Under the pieces are notes generated by a model. That model worked only from the letters and a program-made list of their open reading frames with translations. It was not told the origin of the DNA and did no database searches. This document shows positions 35,765 to 44,948 of a stretch of 64,000 nucleotides of DNA, one piece after another. Position 1 is the stretch's first letter. Each line of letters begins with the position of its first letter. Origin of the DNA: an uncultured Lachnospiraceae bacterium (lineage in GTDB: Bacteria; Bacillota; Clostridia; Lachnospirales; Lachnospiraceae); the NCBI GenBank assembly GCA_947089905.1, contig CAMUMG010000003.1, positions 62,001-126,000 on the forward strand, read 5' to 3'. The translations under genes and the position numbers were made by a program.

Positions 35765-37153
35765 TTAGAGTTCCTCTAAAAATGCCTGATAACCACAAAA
35801 TGCCTCATAGATATCTGATTTACTTGTAATCTCCCAAGGAGCGTGCATACTAAGTACTGCAACTCCACTGTCAATTACCTGCATATTATATTGAGCCATA
35901 ATATAGGCGATTGTTCCACCACCGCCCTGATCTACCTTTCCCAGTTCAGAAGTCTGGAAAGAAACAGAATGTTTTTCTAATGCTCCACGAAGTTTTGCAA
36001 TATACTCTGCATTAGCATCATTACATCCACCTTTTCCACGAGAACCCGTATATTTATTAAATACAATCCCTTTTCCAAAATAAGCTGTATTTTTCTTTTC
36101 ATTTACGGATGGATAATTTGGATCATAGGCAGCACTGACATCAGAGGAGAGCATAACAGAGTTTTCCAATGTACGTCTTATTTTTAATTCAGAATATTCT
36201 CCCATTCGGTCTAATAGCTCTGCAACTGCATTTTCAAAAAATTTAGAATGCATACCTGTTGCTCCAATACTTCCTACTTCCTCTTTATCTACTAACAGAC
36301 ATACTGCAGTTCTATCTACTTCCTGTTTAGAAAATAATGCTTTCATAGAAGTAAATGCACAAACTCTATCATCTTGTCCATATCCCATTACCATACTTCT
36401 ATCTAAACCAAAATCTCTTGCACGTCCTGCTGGAACTACTTCTAATTCTGCGGAAAGAAAGTCTTCTTCTTCAAAATCATACTTTTCTTTCAGAAGTTTT
36501 AAAATATTAGCTTTTACTGCCTCTTTTTCTTCCCCTTTTAATGGAATACTTCCAATTAAAATATTGAGATCTTCCCCTTCAATTACTTTGTGTGCTTTCT
36601 TTTCCATCTGATCACTTGACAGATGAACAAGTAAATCTGTTATGCCTACTACTGGATCTGTATCTTCCTCTCCAATAACAACGCAAATGCTTGTACCATC
36701 CTTTTTTACTACAACTCCATGAATGGCAAGTGGTAGTGTTACCCACTGATATTTTTTAATTCCACCATAATAATGTGTATCTAAAAGTGCCATTTCTGTA
36801 TCTTCATAAAGTGGTACTTGCTTTAAATCTAGTCTTGGAGAATCAATATGTGCTCCTAAAAGCTTCATCCCTTCCTCTAAAGGTTTTGTTCCAACTAAAA
36901 ATAATGCGACTGCCTTCCCCATATTATTATAATAGAGTTTGTCGCCTGCCTTTACTGTTTTTACCTTTCGCAAATCCTGATATCCGTTTTTCTCTGCTTT
37001 GGTAATCGCCTCTATTACACATTCGCGTTCTGTTTTACAACTAGAAATAAAGTTTTTGTACTCTTCATTGAGCGTATTTAATTCTTCTAGTTGTGTACTG
37101 TCATACTTTAACCAAGCATTTTTTGACTCTTTTTTTTGTTTCTTATCTTCCAT
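35765..37153 (-). CDS. M18 family aminopeptidase
   Basis: The 462-residue cytosolic zinc aminopeptidase has metal-binding motifs LGAHIDSPRLDLK, DKEEVGS (bridging Glu), SSDVSAAYDPN and a C-terminal SMHAPWE with the last His. M18 enzymes remove acidic or hydrophobic N-terminal residues from peptides. No signal peptide is present, in keeping with peptide recycling in the cytosol. The gene lies 34 bp after the CorA-type gene and 1 bp before dut. Confidence 0.92.
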   Translation of the reverse strand: MEDKKQKKESKNAWLKYDSTQLEELNTLNEEYKNFISSCKTERECVIEAITKAEKNGYQDLRKVKTVKAGDKLYYNNMGKAVALFLVGTKPLEEGMKLLGAHIDSPRLDLKQVPLYEDTEMALLDTHYYGGIKKYQWVTLPLAIHGVVVKKDGTSICVVIGEEDTDPVVGITDLLVHLSSDQMEKKAHKVIEGEDLNILIGSIPLKGEEKEAVKANILKLLKEKYDFEEEDFLSAELEVVPAGRARDFGLDRSMVMGYGQDDRVCAFTSMKALFSKQEVDRTAVCLLVDKEEVGSIGATGMHSKFFENAVAELLDRMGEYSELKIRRTLENSVMLSSDVSAAYDPNYPSVNEKKNTAYFGKGIVFNKYTGSRGKGGCNDANAEYIAKLRGALEKHSVSFQTSELGKVDQGGGGTIAYIMAQYNMQVIDSGVAVLSMHAPWEITSKSDIYEAFCGYQAFLEEL

Positions 37154-37187
37154 CTTAATCCAGCCTTTCTAAATTACTTTATCATTT

Positions 37188-38129
37188 TTAAAATAATTTC
37201 TTTTTCTTTAAAATAATAATAGCAAAAATACAAATCACAGTTGTCAAAATTCCCACATAGAGAAAGCCATTTGTTTCAGAAGCAAGTGGAATTCCCGCCG
37301 GATTCACATTCATTCCATAAAAACCAGAAATAATGGTAGGGATCGCCATGATTACAGTAATCGAGGTTAAAACTTTCATCACAGAATTTAATGTATTATC
37401 AATAACAGCAGCAAATAATTCCCTTGTCCCATTGAGCACATCTTTATAAATATTTGCCATCTCAATTGCCTGTTGATTTTCAATAATCACATCTGATAAT
37501 AACTCTTGATCTTCTGGATAATGTTTAATTCGCTCATATCGGCTCAGTTTATCCAATACTACGCCATTGACCCGAAGAGATGTTGCAAAATAAACCAAAT
37601 CTGATTCTAATTCATGTAACTCCATTAAATCAGAATTCTTTGTTCCTTGATGTAATCTTGCCTCTATCGCTTCTCTTGCCTTATCAATCTTTCGAAGATA
37701 GTTTAAATAAACCGAAGTATTACTATATAAAATCTGATAGATAAAACGGTTTTTTTTGGCTGTACTAAATTCTTTTGCTCTGCCACTAGAAAATGGTTTC
37801 AACACCAAAGTATCTTCAATACAAACGGTAAGAATCATATTTTCCTTCAAAATAATAGAAAGTGGTATGGTAGTATAGGCACTATTTCCATTTCGAATTT
37901 CTTTGGAAGGGATATCTACTAATACTAATGTATAAGTATCTGTAATCTCGATTCTCGAAGATTCTTCTACATCCAGCGATGCCCTTAAATCATCTACATC
38001 AATTTGACACTCTTTAGCTGCCTGTTTTAATTCCTCTTCTGTGGGGGCTGTTAAAGCAATCCAAGTATTTTCTTGTATCGTATCTACTTCTAAAACCTGC
38101 CCATTATTTGTCTTATAGATATTTAACAT
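37188..38129 (-). CDS. CorA-type divalent cation transporter
   Basis: The 313-residue protein has a large N-terminal cytosolic domain with long helices (about 130-240) and two C-terminal membrane helices. The first ends in the CorA signature YGMNV (GFYGMNVNPAG). CorA proteins form pentamers that import Mg2+, though some carry Co2+ or Zn2+. The basic tail KKKKLF is typical. It is probably co-transcribed with the aminopeptidase and dut genes. Confidence 0.9.
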   Translation of the reverse strand: MLNIYKTNNGQVLEVDTIQENTWIALTAPTEEELKQAAKECQIDVDDLRASLDVEESSRIEITDTYTLVLVDIPSKEIRNGNSAYTTIPLSIILKENMILTVCIEDTLVLKPFSSGRAKEFSTAKKNRFIYQILYSNTSVYLNYLRKIDKAREAIEARLHQGTKNSDLMELHELESDLVYFATSLRVNGVVLDKLSRYERIKHYPEDQELLSDVIIENQQAIEMANIYKDVLNGTRELFAAVIDNTLNSVMKVLTSITVIMAIPTIISGFYGMNVNPAGIPLASETNGFLYVGILTTVICIFAIIILKKKKLF

Positions 38130-38274
38130 TTCTTCGCCCCCTGTCGTCTAATGTTTTTTGTCACTGCTTTTTTGTATATTATACGACTTTTTGTAAAAAT
38201 CACAGTCTGCCTGATTTGTCTACGGGGTATTATACCACAAAAGTGGAAATTTGAATATCTTTTTAATACTTTTT

Positions 38275-40212
38275 TTATTGATTTGAACGAAATTCTTTTT
38301 TTCCGTTTCCAGGACGTCCTCCTGCTGGTCTCCCCATCCAGCCATTTTCTTTTCCATCTGTAACTCCAGATTCATTGAGCCAAAGAATCGCATCAGATAG
38401 AGTAAAGTTTACTATCTCTTTTTCTTCTGTATATAGTGTATAGGATTCTCCTTCTAAAAGTTCTGGAATACTAATGACAATATTCTGAAATTGTTTTGTA
38501 GGTGCAAAAGAAAATATCGTTTTTCCAGAAGTATCTTTTAAGTTAATGGTTGTTTCTTTCGATTGTACAGAGGAAAATGTCATAGAAATACAATTTTGTG
38601 TACCAGAAGAAACAGACTGTACCATTCCTGAACTTCCTGCTGCAGCTAAAATTCCTCCATTCATTGTAAAAGTAGAATCGTAATCCAATGCTCCATTTCC
38701 ATTATTGGTTGGTCCATTGATAAAAACAGTTCCTCCTTCCATGATAACAGAACCATTTGAATCTAATCCATCTCCTTCGGCAGAAATAACTAAATATCCT
38801 CCCTCAATAACAATCTGTGCTGTCCCAGAAGAAAATCTGTCCATTCCAAAAAATCCACCCTGACCAGAATTATCTCTTCCACCTGCTGCATTCACTCCAT
38901 CGTCTGATGCTGTTACATACATTGTTCCATCCTTAATCTGTATGCTTTTTGCTTCTAATCCCTCATAACTTTGATTTATTTGAATCGTTCCACCTAAAAT
39001 AGTAAGTTCTGAATCCGCATGAACTCCATCATCTCCTGTAGTAATTTCAAAATTACCTCCTGTAATCTGTAAACTTCCATTTGTATGAAGTGCATCATCT
39101 GCACAATCTAAAACAAATGTTCCACCAGTAATCTGTGTGGAAGTACCAGACTTTAAGCCTTTTGCACTTTCTATATTTTCTAAAGAAGTTATATCACTTC
39201 CGCCTCCTGTCACTATTTGAAATGTCCCATCTGTGATCTTTAGAGCATATTCCGCCTGAAATCCATCCGCCTGTGCGGTTACTGTAAAATTTCCTCCCTC
39301 TATTATTAAATTTCCTACTGTTTCATTGGTATCATTTGTTGTTTTAAATCCATCTCCTTGTGTTTTCATAAAAAATGTGCCATCCAAAATTTGCAATTTA
39401 TCTCTTCCAATTATTCCATCATCTACAGAATTAATGAAAAACGTTCCATTCACAATAAGTAAACTATCTTTGCAAGTAATAGCATCATTAAAACGTGCAT
39501 CTATGTTTAGTGTCCCTTTTCCGTTAATTACCAAATCACACTTTGAAAAAAGTGCTGCACTTGGCTCTTGTTTTTCTGTATCATCATAGACATAATTGGT
39601 TCCATCTATTAAATTATTGGTTGTATTTTCTGCCAGAGTAAGAATTACCTTTTTTGTCTTTTTTATATAAATTGCAGCACTATCCGAACAGGAAATAGAT
39701 ACTCCGTTTAATACTAAATGTACATTGGCTTCTTCTCCTGCCTTTATAAGAATCTGACCGTCTGTCAATGTTCCATTTATAACATAAGTACCCTCTTTTG
39801 TAATCTTTAAATCCCCATTTTCAAAAACTGCTCCTTCTCCAATAATCTGGGCACTTGTTTTAGAAAGTGTAATAAAACAAGAATCTTCTTCCCATGTATC
39901 TATCAGATCCTCTTTTTCATAAGAAATTGGCTCTAATTCTACAATTTCTATTATCTCGTCCAAATTTGTATCTGTATTTTCTATATTATTATCTTGTGGT
40001 GGATTATCTAGGAATCCGTTATTTGGAACTTCACCATCAAAAGCACTATCAGGTGGTCTTTTGAATTGACTGTCATCTTTTATTTGAGCTTGTGCGTTTG
40101 GTAAGTCCTGATCTGTATTCTCTGTTGACTGTTTATTACATCCAGATAATATTAAAGTAAGACTTAAAATGATTATACTAGCTATTTTTTGTCTTCTTAT
40201 TTTCTTTTTCAT
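38275..40212 (-). CDS. Cthe_2159-like beta-helix lipoprotein
   Basis: The 645-residue protein has a lipoprotein signal (IIILSLTLILSGC, Cys near residue 25), then an acidic Pro/Asp/Asn-rich linker to about 95. A long array of beta-helix repeats follows: ITGGTF, DDGVHADSELTI, DDGVNAAGG, EGDGLDSNGSVI. These match the carbohydrate-binding Cthe_2159 family; the founding protein was reported to bind acidic polysaccharide. The last part (ending NGWMGRPAGGRPGNGKKEF) is Gly/Arg-rich. It is anchored outside the membrane. The start ATG at 40212 has AAGGAG eight bases upstream. It is the third gene of the VTC-DUF4956-Cthe_2159 trio. Confidence 0.85.
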   Translation of the reverse strand: MKKKIRRQKIASIIILSLTLILSGCNKQSTENTDQDLPNAQAQIKDDSQFKRPPDSAFDGEVPNNGFLDNPPQDNNIENTDTNLDEIIEIVELEPISYEKEDLIDTWEEDSCFITLSKTSAQIIGEGAVFENGDLKITKEGTYVINGTLTDGQILIKAGEEANVHLVLNGVSISCSDSAAIYIKKTKKVILTLAENTTNNLIDGTNYVYDDTEKQEPSAALFSKCDLVINGKGTLNIDARFNDAITCKDSLLIVNGTFFINSVDDGIIGRDKLQILDGTFFMKTQGDGFKTTNDTNETVGNLIIEGGNFTVTAQADGFQAEYALKITDGTFQIVTGGGSDITSLENIESAKGLKSGTSTQITGGTFVLDCADDALHTNGSLQITGGNFEITTGDDGVHADSELTILGGTIQINQSYEGLEAKSIQIKDGTMYVTASDDGVNAAGGRDNSGQGGFFGMDRFSSGTAQIVIEGGYLVISAEGDGLDSNGSVIMEGGTVFINGPTNNGNGALDYDSTFTMNGGILAAAGSSGMVQSVSSGTQNCISMTFSSVQSKETTINLKDTSGKTIFSFAPTKQFQNIVISIPELLEGESYTLYTEEKEIVNFTLSDAILWLNESGVTDGKENGWMGRPAGGRPGNGKKEFRSNQ

Positions 40213-40225
40213 AAAATTCTCCTTT

Positions 40226-40903
40226 CTATAACTGTTCTTCACCTGTTACTTTCTTAGAAAGTAATACAGTAAGATTTCCATTTCTGCAGCGAATCGCATC
40301 TAACATTTCTTTTTCTTTTATTTCTTTTTTTAACTGGATTTGATAACTTAATTCAAACATACTGCCTAAATTTGTTGATTTAATTTTTTCTAATTCATGA
40401 TTAACAGTAAAACTTTCAAAAATATCGTTAAAAACTCCTTCGTATTCTAAATTTTCCGGAATCGTAATTTTTAATATCTTTTTTTGTTGTCGATCTTCCC
40501 CAAACCTTGTTTTTGATAATATCAAAAAGGTTATAGCTAATAAAATTGTAATAAATACTGCAAAACTTAAAAATCCCATTCCTGTTGCAAGACCTACTGC
40601 CATTGCAAAAAAGATATTGCTAATTTCCTTAGATGAACCGGGAACAGAACGAAATCTCACTAAACTAAATGTTCCTAATACTGCAACTGATGTTCCTAAG
40701 TTTCCATTTACCATCATAATTACAATCTGTACTAATGCTGGAAGTAAAACTAAAGTTATTACAAAATTTTTTGTGTAAGAACCAGACGCCATATATGTAA
40801 TGGCAATCACAAATCCCAATAAAAGAGAAATAATTGTACAAACAAGTGCTTCTTCTACGGTTAATCCCGATGTTATATTCGTTAAAATACTTTCAAATGA
40901 CAT
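40226..40903 (-). CDS. DUF4956 membrane protein
   Basis: The 225-residue protein has four predicted membrane helices in the first 135 residues (including LVRFRSVPGSSKEISNIFFAMAVGLATGMGF, with a conserved polar RFRS segment) and a soluble C-terminal domain. DUF4956 proteins are regularly found beside VTC-domain polyphosphate polymerases, but their role is unknown. It overlaps the VTC gene by 22 bp and is followed 13 bp later by the Cthe_2159-like lipoprotein gene. This implies that the three act together at the membrane. Confidence 0.85.
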   Translation of the reverse strand: MSFESILTNITSGLTVEEALVCTIISLLLGFVIAITYMASGSYTKNFVITLVLLPALVQIVIMMVNGNLGTSVAVLGTFSLVRFRSVPGSSKEISNIFFAMAVGLATGMGFLSFAVFITILLAITFLILSKTRFGEDRQQKKILKITIPENLEYEGVFNDIFESFTVNHELEKIKSTNLGSMFELSYQIQLKKEIKEKEMLDAIRCRNGNLTVLLSKKVTGEEQL

Positions 40904-41646
40904 AAATTATAGTCCTCCAATCTATGTTGAATTTTAAAAAAACTATTTTTTTCTCTTTCTAATTTTTTTTTATAAACTGCACCATATTTTGAAAAGGAAG
41001 TTGGATAGATCTTTAATTCATTTAATGCTCTTGCTAACCAAATAGGAAATGCTTTTGAAGTTTTAATCTCAATTAATCTTTCTTCAGGAGCTAAAAGTAA
41101 ATTTCCATGATCTCCTGCCTCTAAGGATAATTCTTCTTCTCTACTTCGAATATTTCTATCCACTGTAAGACGTAGGTGAGAATCTTCTCTTCCTACATAT
41201 GCAATGCGATCATATGCTAAATATAGAACTGGTTTTGGTCTATAAAAGTGTATAAAATAATCAATCTCTGAAAAAATTTGATGATTGTACTCTTCTTTTG
41301 GAACAATTCCTTTTTTAAGATAATGTAGTACGCTATTTAGTGATAGTGCAATTCTTCGTTTATACACGATTCCCTCATATTTCTTTTTAATCTCTAAAAA
41401 TACTTTTGAATCTTGGCTTGGAATTCCATAACTGCGAAGTCGAAGTTTTTCTTTATAGACTGGCTTTTCTAAAGAATTTCGTATTAATTCATAAGAAGTT
41501 GTATCATAATAAATATTACAAATAGTATATAATCCATACACATCCAATTCCATATGAGGCTCTAACACTTCTTTTAACTGCTGCCACTGCGATTCTGTTA
41601 ATAAATACTTTTTCTCTGTTCTTTGAAAAGTATCCTCTATTTTCAT
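40882..41646 (-). CDS. VTC-domain polyphosphate polymerase-like protein
   Basis: The 254-residue cytosolic protein matches the VTC/triphosphate-tunnel fold. The tunnel residues can be read in RTEKKYLLTE, KLRLRSYG, FLEIKKKYEGIVYKRR, RLTVDRNIR and ERLIEIKTSKAFP. In yeast this domain makes polyphosphate from ATP; the bacterial product is less certain. The bacterial version is usually encoded with DUF4956, as here. The start ATG has GGAGG eight bases upstream. It is the first gene of the trio. Confidence 0.87.
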   Translation of the reverse strand: MKIEDTFQRTEKKYLLTESQWQQLKEVLEPHMELDVYGLYTICNIYYDTTSYELIRNSLEKPVYKEKLRLRSYGIPSQDSKVFLEIKKKYEGIVYKRRIALSLNSVLHYLKKGIVPKEEYNHQIFSEIDYFIHFYRPKPVLYLAYDRIAYVGREDSHLRLTVDRNIRSREEELSLEAGDHGNLLLAPEERLIEIKTSKAFPIWLARALNELKIYPTSFSKYGAVYKKKLEREKNSFFKIQHRLEDYNLCHLKVF

Positions 41647-41750
41647 ATTGACCTCCTTTTTGCTTTATCTTATTTTTATTTTATCTTAATAAAAATTTGT
41701 GTGAAATTTATGAGTAAAGTTTGAGAAATTTGTGAACACTTTAGAAAGTT

Positions 41751-41797
41751 AAAGAGAGGTTGGATTATTCAATAACTGAACAATCCAACCTCTCTTT
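41751..41797. terminator. Bidirectional-type terminator hairpin
   Basis: AAAGAGAGGTTGGATT (41751-41766) pairs with AATCCAACCTCTCTTT (41782-41797), and inner TTCA/TGAA pairing extends the stem. It lies 54 bp after the 96-residue hypothetical gene and upstream of the VTC operon. Confidence 0.8.
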
Positions 41798-41850
41798 TTA
41801 TCTTTTCTGACTCCAAACTATAAGACTCCTTTTTTTATTTATTATATATG

Positions 41851-42141
41851 CTATACAGGCATTCCTACTTTCGAATAATAACGCTCCTTTGCTATTTCTT
41901 CTAAATCCTCTTCATATTCTCTGCTCAAAAGCTCGTCCTCAAAAACCTGCATATAGTGCTTCCATACTGGATAATTTATATTGCTCGGATAACGCTGCAT
42001 ATGCCATTCTAAGGCATCCATACTTCGTTCTATGTAAGAACTACTAACTTCTGAAATTTTTACATAATCCCCATTAAATGTTTCCCATCTTGTATAATCT
42101 AAATCTCTTTCCCGTAATATATTGTTTGAAAAAATCTTCAT
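41851..42141 (-). CDS. Hypothetical 96-residue protein
   Basis: No family is recognised. The protein is soluble, acidic and rich in Tyr, Glu and Arg (YIERSMDALEWHMQRYPS, LLSREYEEDLEEIAKERY). It has no membrane segment and no cysteine. Translation is well supported by GGAGGGAGA seven bases before the ATG. It stands alone between two hairpins, with a 324-bp AT-rich gap upstream. Confidence 0.65.
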   Translation of the reverse strand: MKIFSNNILRERDLDYTRWETFNGDYVKISEVSSSYIERSMDALEWHMQRYPSNINYPVWKHYMQVFEDELLSREYEEDLEEIAKERYYSKVGMPV

Positions 42142-42382
42142 ACGATTCTCCCTCCATTATGAAAAATAGACTGATAGTTAGTTAAAATGTTTCAATACTT
42201 TTATTCTATGTGTCCCCCTTTTCTCCTAGAACTTTTTGTTACTGTTATTATACCACCTTTATTAAATTCTTTCAATTAATTTTTTGATTATTTATAAATT
42301 TATATCTTTGTTTTCGAATAATTCAAACATAAATTATGTTCCAATTTATATTTATTGAAACATACTGGGATTTCTCTTCATA
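42142..42382. other. AT-rich intergenic stretch
   Basis: The gap between the 96-residue hypothetical gene and purB is very AT-rich and has no convincing gene or RNA motif. It must hold the promoter of the hypothetical gene, but no single pair of boxes stands out. The purB hairpin at 42383-42435 closes it. Confidence 0.5.
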
Positions 42383-42435
42383 AATATAGCTTTCCGATGA
42401 AAAACAAAACAAAATTTCAATCGGAAAGCTATATT
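42383..42435 (-). terminator. Inverted repeat after purB
   Basis: AATATAGCTTTCCGAT (42383-42398) and ATCGGAAAGCTATATT (42420-42435) are perfect complements with a 21-base loop, 30 bp beyond the purB stop codon. The T-run on the minus strand is weak. Confidence 0.6.
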
Positions 42436-42465
42436 ATACTAAAACTTTATACTATTCTTGTTTAA

Positions 42466-43899
42466 TCACACCTTAATATCTGCCTTTATTCCTAATAAAT
42501 TCTTATTTTCTTGTAAAATTGGTGCAATTACATCTTGTAAAAATTCTTCTGTCTGTTGACTTGCACGTCCTGTATATTTTTTTGGATCTAGTTTTTCTTG
42601 TAGTTCCTCTAAAGTGACATGAAACATTGGTTCCTTTGCAATACGCTCTAACAGATCATTTTCTAATCCTTCCTGTTTTATGCGTTTTCCTGCTTCCATC
42701 GAAAGCTCTCGAATTCGTTCATGCAGTTCTTGGCGATTTCCCCCTGCCTTGACTGCATCCATCATAATATTTTCTGTTGCCATAAATGGCAGTTCACTTC
42801 GCAGATGTTTTTCAATAACCTTCTCATAAACTACCAATCCATCTACAATATTCAAATATAGATCAAGAATTCCGTCCACTGCCAAAAACGCCTCTGATAC
42901 ACTCAATCGTTTATTGGCAGAATCATCCAGAGTGCGTTCAAACCATTGAGTTGCAGATGTAATAGCAGGATTTAGAGCATCTGCCATTACATATCTGGCT
43001 AATGAAGCAATCCGTTCACTTCTCATTGGATTGCGCTTATATGCCATTGCAGAAGAACCAATCTGATTTTTTTCAAAAGGTTCTTCAATTTCCTTTAAAT
43101 GTTGTAACAAACGGATATCATTAGAAAATTTATGTGCACTTGCAGCGATTCCTGCTAATACATTTAGTACCCTTGTATCTACCTTTCGAGAATAAGTTTG
43201 ACCAGAAACAGGAAAACAAGAATGAAATCCCATCTTCTCTGCAATTTTTTGATCGAGTTGTTTTACCTTTTCATGATCCCCTTCAAACAGTTCCAAAAAA
43301 CTCGCCTGTGTTCCAGTTGTTCCTTTTGATCCAAGTAGCTGCATCGAGTTTAAGACATGTTCCAGATCCTGATAATCTAAAACTAACTCCATCATCCAAA
43401 GAGATGCCCGTTTTCCTACTGTAGTTGGCTGTGCTGGCTGAAAATGAGTAAAGGCCAATGTCGGAAGGCTTTTATACTTTCTGGCAAATTCAGAAAGTTC
43501 CTTTAAAACATTAACTAATTTCTTCTTTACTAACTTTAAAGCCTGTGTCATTATAATAATATCTGTATTATCTCCTACATAACAAGAAGTTGCTCCTAGA
43601 TGAATAATTCCAGCGGCTTTTGGACATTGTACTCCATAAGCATAGACATGTGACATAACATCATGACGTACTAAAGCTTCTCTTTTTTTTGCCACATCAT
43701 AATTGATATCATCTTGATACTCTTTTAACTCGTCTATCTGTTCTTGTGTCACTGGCAGACCTAATTCATGTTCTGCTTCTGCTAAAGCAATCCAAAGTTT
43801 TCTCCAAGTTTTAAACTTCATATCTGGAGAAAAAATATACTGCATCTCTTTACCTGCATACCGTTCTGACAACGGACTTACATAGTTATCATAATTCAT
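42466..43899 (-). CDS. purB: Adenylosuccinate lyase
   Basis: The 477-residue enzyme acts twice in purine synthesis, cleaving SAICAR and adenylosuccinate. The superfamily signature is GSSAMAYKRNPMRSE, and the catalytic His region HLGATSCYVGDNTD lies near residue 100. The start ATG at 43899 has GAGG six bases upstream; the frame opens four codons earlier without a site. It lies downstream of purC but is separated from it by a terminator hairpin. Confidence 0.96.
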   Translation of the reverse strand: MNYDNYVSPLSERYAGKEMQYIFSPDMKFKTWRKLWIALAEAEHELGLPVTQEQIDELKEYQDDINYDVAKKREALVRHDVMSHVYAYGVQCPKAAGIIHLGATSCYVGDNTDIIIMTQALKLVKKKLVNVLKELSEFARKYKSLPTLAFTHFQPAQPTTVGKRASLWMMELVLDYQDLEHVLNSMQLLGSKGTTGTQASFLELFEGDHEKVKQLDQKIAEKMGFHSCFPVSGQTYSRKVDTRVLNVLAGIAASAHKFSNDIRLLQHLKEIEEPFEKNQIGSSAMAYKRNPMRSERIASLARYVMADALNPAITSATQWFERTLDDSANKRLSVSEAFLAVDGILDLYLNIVDGLVVYEKVIEKHLRSELPFMATENIMMDAVKAGGNRQELHERIRELSMEAGKRIKQEGLENDLLERIAKEPMFHVTLEELQEKLDPKKYTGRASQQTEEFLQDVIAPILQENKNLLGIKADIKV

Positions 43900-43914
43900 T
43901 TTTGACCTCATTTC

Positions 43915-43933
43915 TATGTGACCTTCTCACATA
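43915..43933. promoter_or_regulatory. Palindrome upstream of purB
   Basis: TATGTGA, five bases, TCACATA: a perfect inverted repeat 16 bp before the purB start codon. It could be an operator or an RNA hairpin; no protein is assigned. Confidence 0.35.
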
Positions 43934-43955
43934 TCAAGTTTATTTTAGGAGCAGA

Positions 43956-43997
43956 AAGACTGTCTGCAAAAATACTGTTATTTTTACAGACAGTCTT
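43956..43997 (-). terminator. Terminator of purC
   Basis: AAGACTGTCTG (43956-43966) pairs with CAGACAGTCTT (43987-43997), with inner AAATA/TATTT-like pairing, 12 bp past the purC stop codon. Confidence 0.75.
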
Positions 43998-44008
43998 AAA
44001 TGATAATT

Positions 44009-44719
44009 CTACTTAATTCCAAGGCGATGAAATACTTCCTTATATGCGTCTTCTACATTTCCAAGATCTCTTCTAAAACGATCTTTATCCAGTTTTTCAT
44101 GAGTTGTAACATCCCAAAGTCTACAAGTATCAGGTGAAATCTCGTCTGCTAGAATAATTTGTCCATGATATCTACCAAATTCAATTTTAAAATCAATAAG
44201 TTCAATACCGATTCCAAGAAAATATTTTATTAAAACATCATTTACTTGAAACGCATATTTTGTAATCAGATCAATTTCTTCTTTTGTCGCCAGTCCAAGG
44301 GCCAGTGCGTAGTAAGAATTAATGAATGGATCACCAAGCGCATCATCTTTATAGGAAAACTCCAAAGTTGGACATAATAGTTTTCTGCCCTCTTCTATTC
44401 CAAGCTTTTTTGCAAAACTTCCCGCAGATACATTACGCACGATAACTTCAAGTGGTACAATTTCTACCTTTTTTACAGCAGTTTCGCGATCACTTAATTC
44501 TTTAACAAGATGAGTAGGAACTCCTTCTTTTTCTAATAAAGACATAACATAATTGGACATCTTATTATTGATAACACCTTTTCCGACAATCGTTCCCTTT
44601 TTCTCTCCATTAAATGCAGTTGCATCATCTTTATAATCTACAATTAATACATCTGGATCTTCTGTCTTAAAAACTTTTTTTGCCTTGCCTTCATAAAGTT
44701 GCTCCAACTTATCCATCAT
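44009..44719 (-). CDS. purC: SAICAR synthase
   Basis: The 236-residue enzyme joins CAIR and aspartate with ATP in purine synthesis. [42 protein letters not shown] and FKIEFGR are diagnostic. Two adjacent ATGs follow AGGAG by 5 and 8 bases, so the start may be one codon later. A tRNA-Gly gene on the same strand lies 67 bp upstream with its own promoter and may be co-transcribed. Confidence 0.96.
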   Translation of the reverse strand: MMDKLEQLYEGKAKKVFKTEDPDVLIVDYKDDATAFNGEKKGTIVGKGVINNKMSNYVMSLLEKEGVPTHLVKELSDRETAVKKVEIVPLEVIVRNVSAGSFAKKLGIEEGRKLLCPTLEFSYKDDALGDPFINSYYALALGLATKEEIDLITKYAFQVNDVLIKYFLGIGIELIDFKIEFGRYHGQIILADEISPDTCRLWDVTTHEKLDKDRFRRDLGNVEDAYKEVFHRLGIK

Positions 44720-44786
44720 TCATTCTCCTTCTTGTAAATGTCTGTCTTAATCCTTACTTTGCTTTTTATTTTTTTAAATTAAAAAA

Positions 44787-44858
44787 AGCACGAGACGGGA
44801 TTCGAACCCGCGACCCTCGCCTTGGCAAGGCGATACTCCACCACTGAGCCACTCGTGC
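44787..44858 (-). tRNA. tRNA-Gly (GCC), second copy
   Basis: This is the exact reverse complement of the tRNA at 14338-14409, with anticodon GCC and no encoded CCA. The two copies form a 72-bp inverted repeat 30 kb apart. Confidence 0.97.
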
Positions 44859-44891
44859 AATGTTTCTTTTCTGTTATTTAATACATTATTA

Positions 44892-44920
44892 ACTATATCA
44901 TACCAAAAATTATTTGTCAA
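44892..44920 (-). promoter_or_regulatory. Promoter of the second tRNA-Gly
   Basis: TTGACA (44920-44915 on the minus strand) and TATAGT (44897-44892) are 17 bases apart. The hexamers and spacing equal those of the first copy although the rest of the sequence differs. Confidence 0.85.
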
Positions 44921-44948
44921 TATAAAAGTTTAAATTTTTATTCCTATC

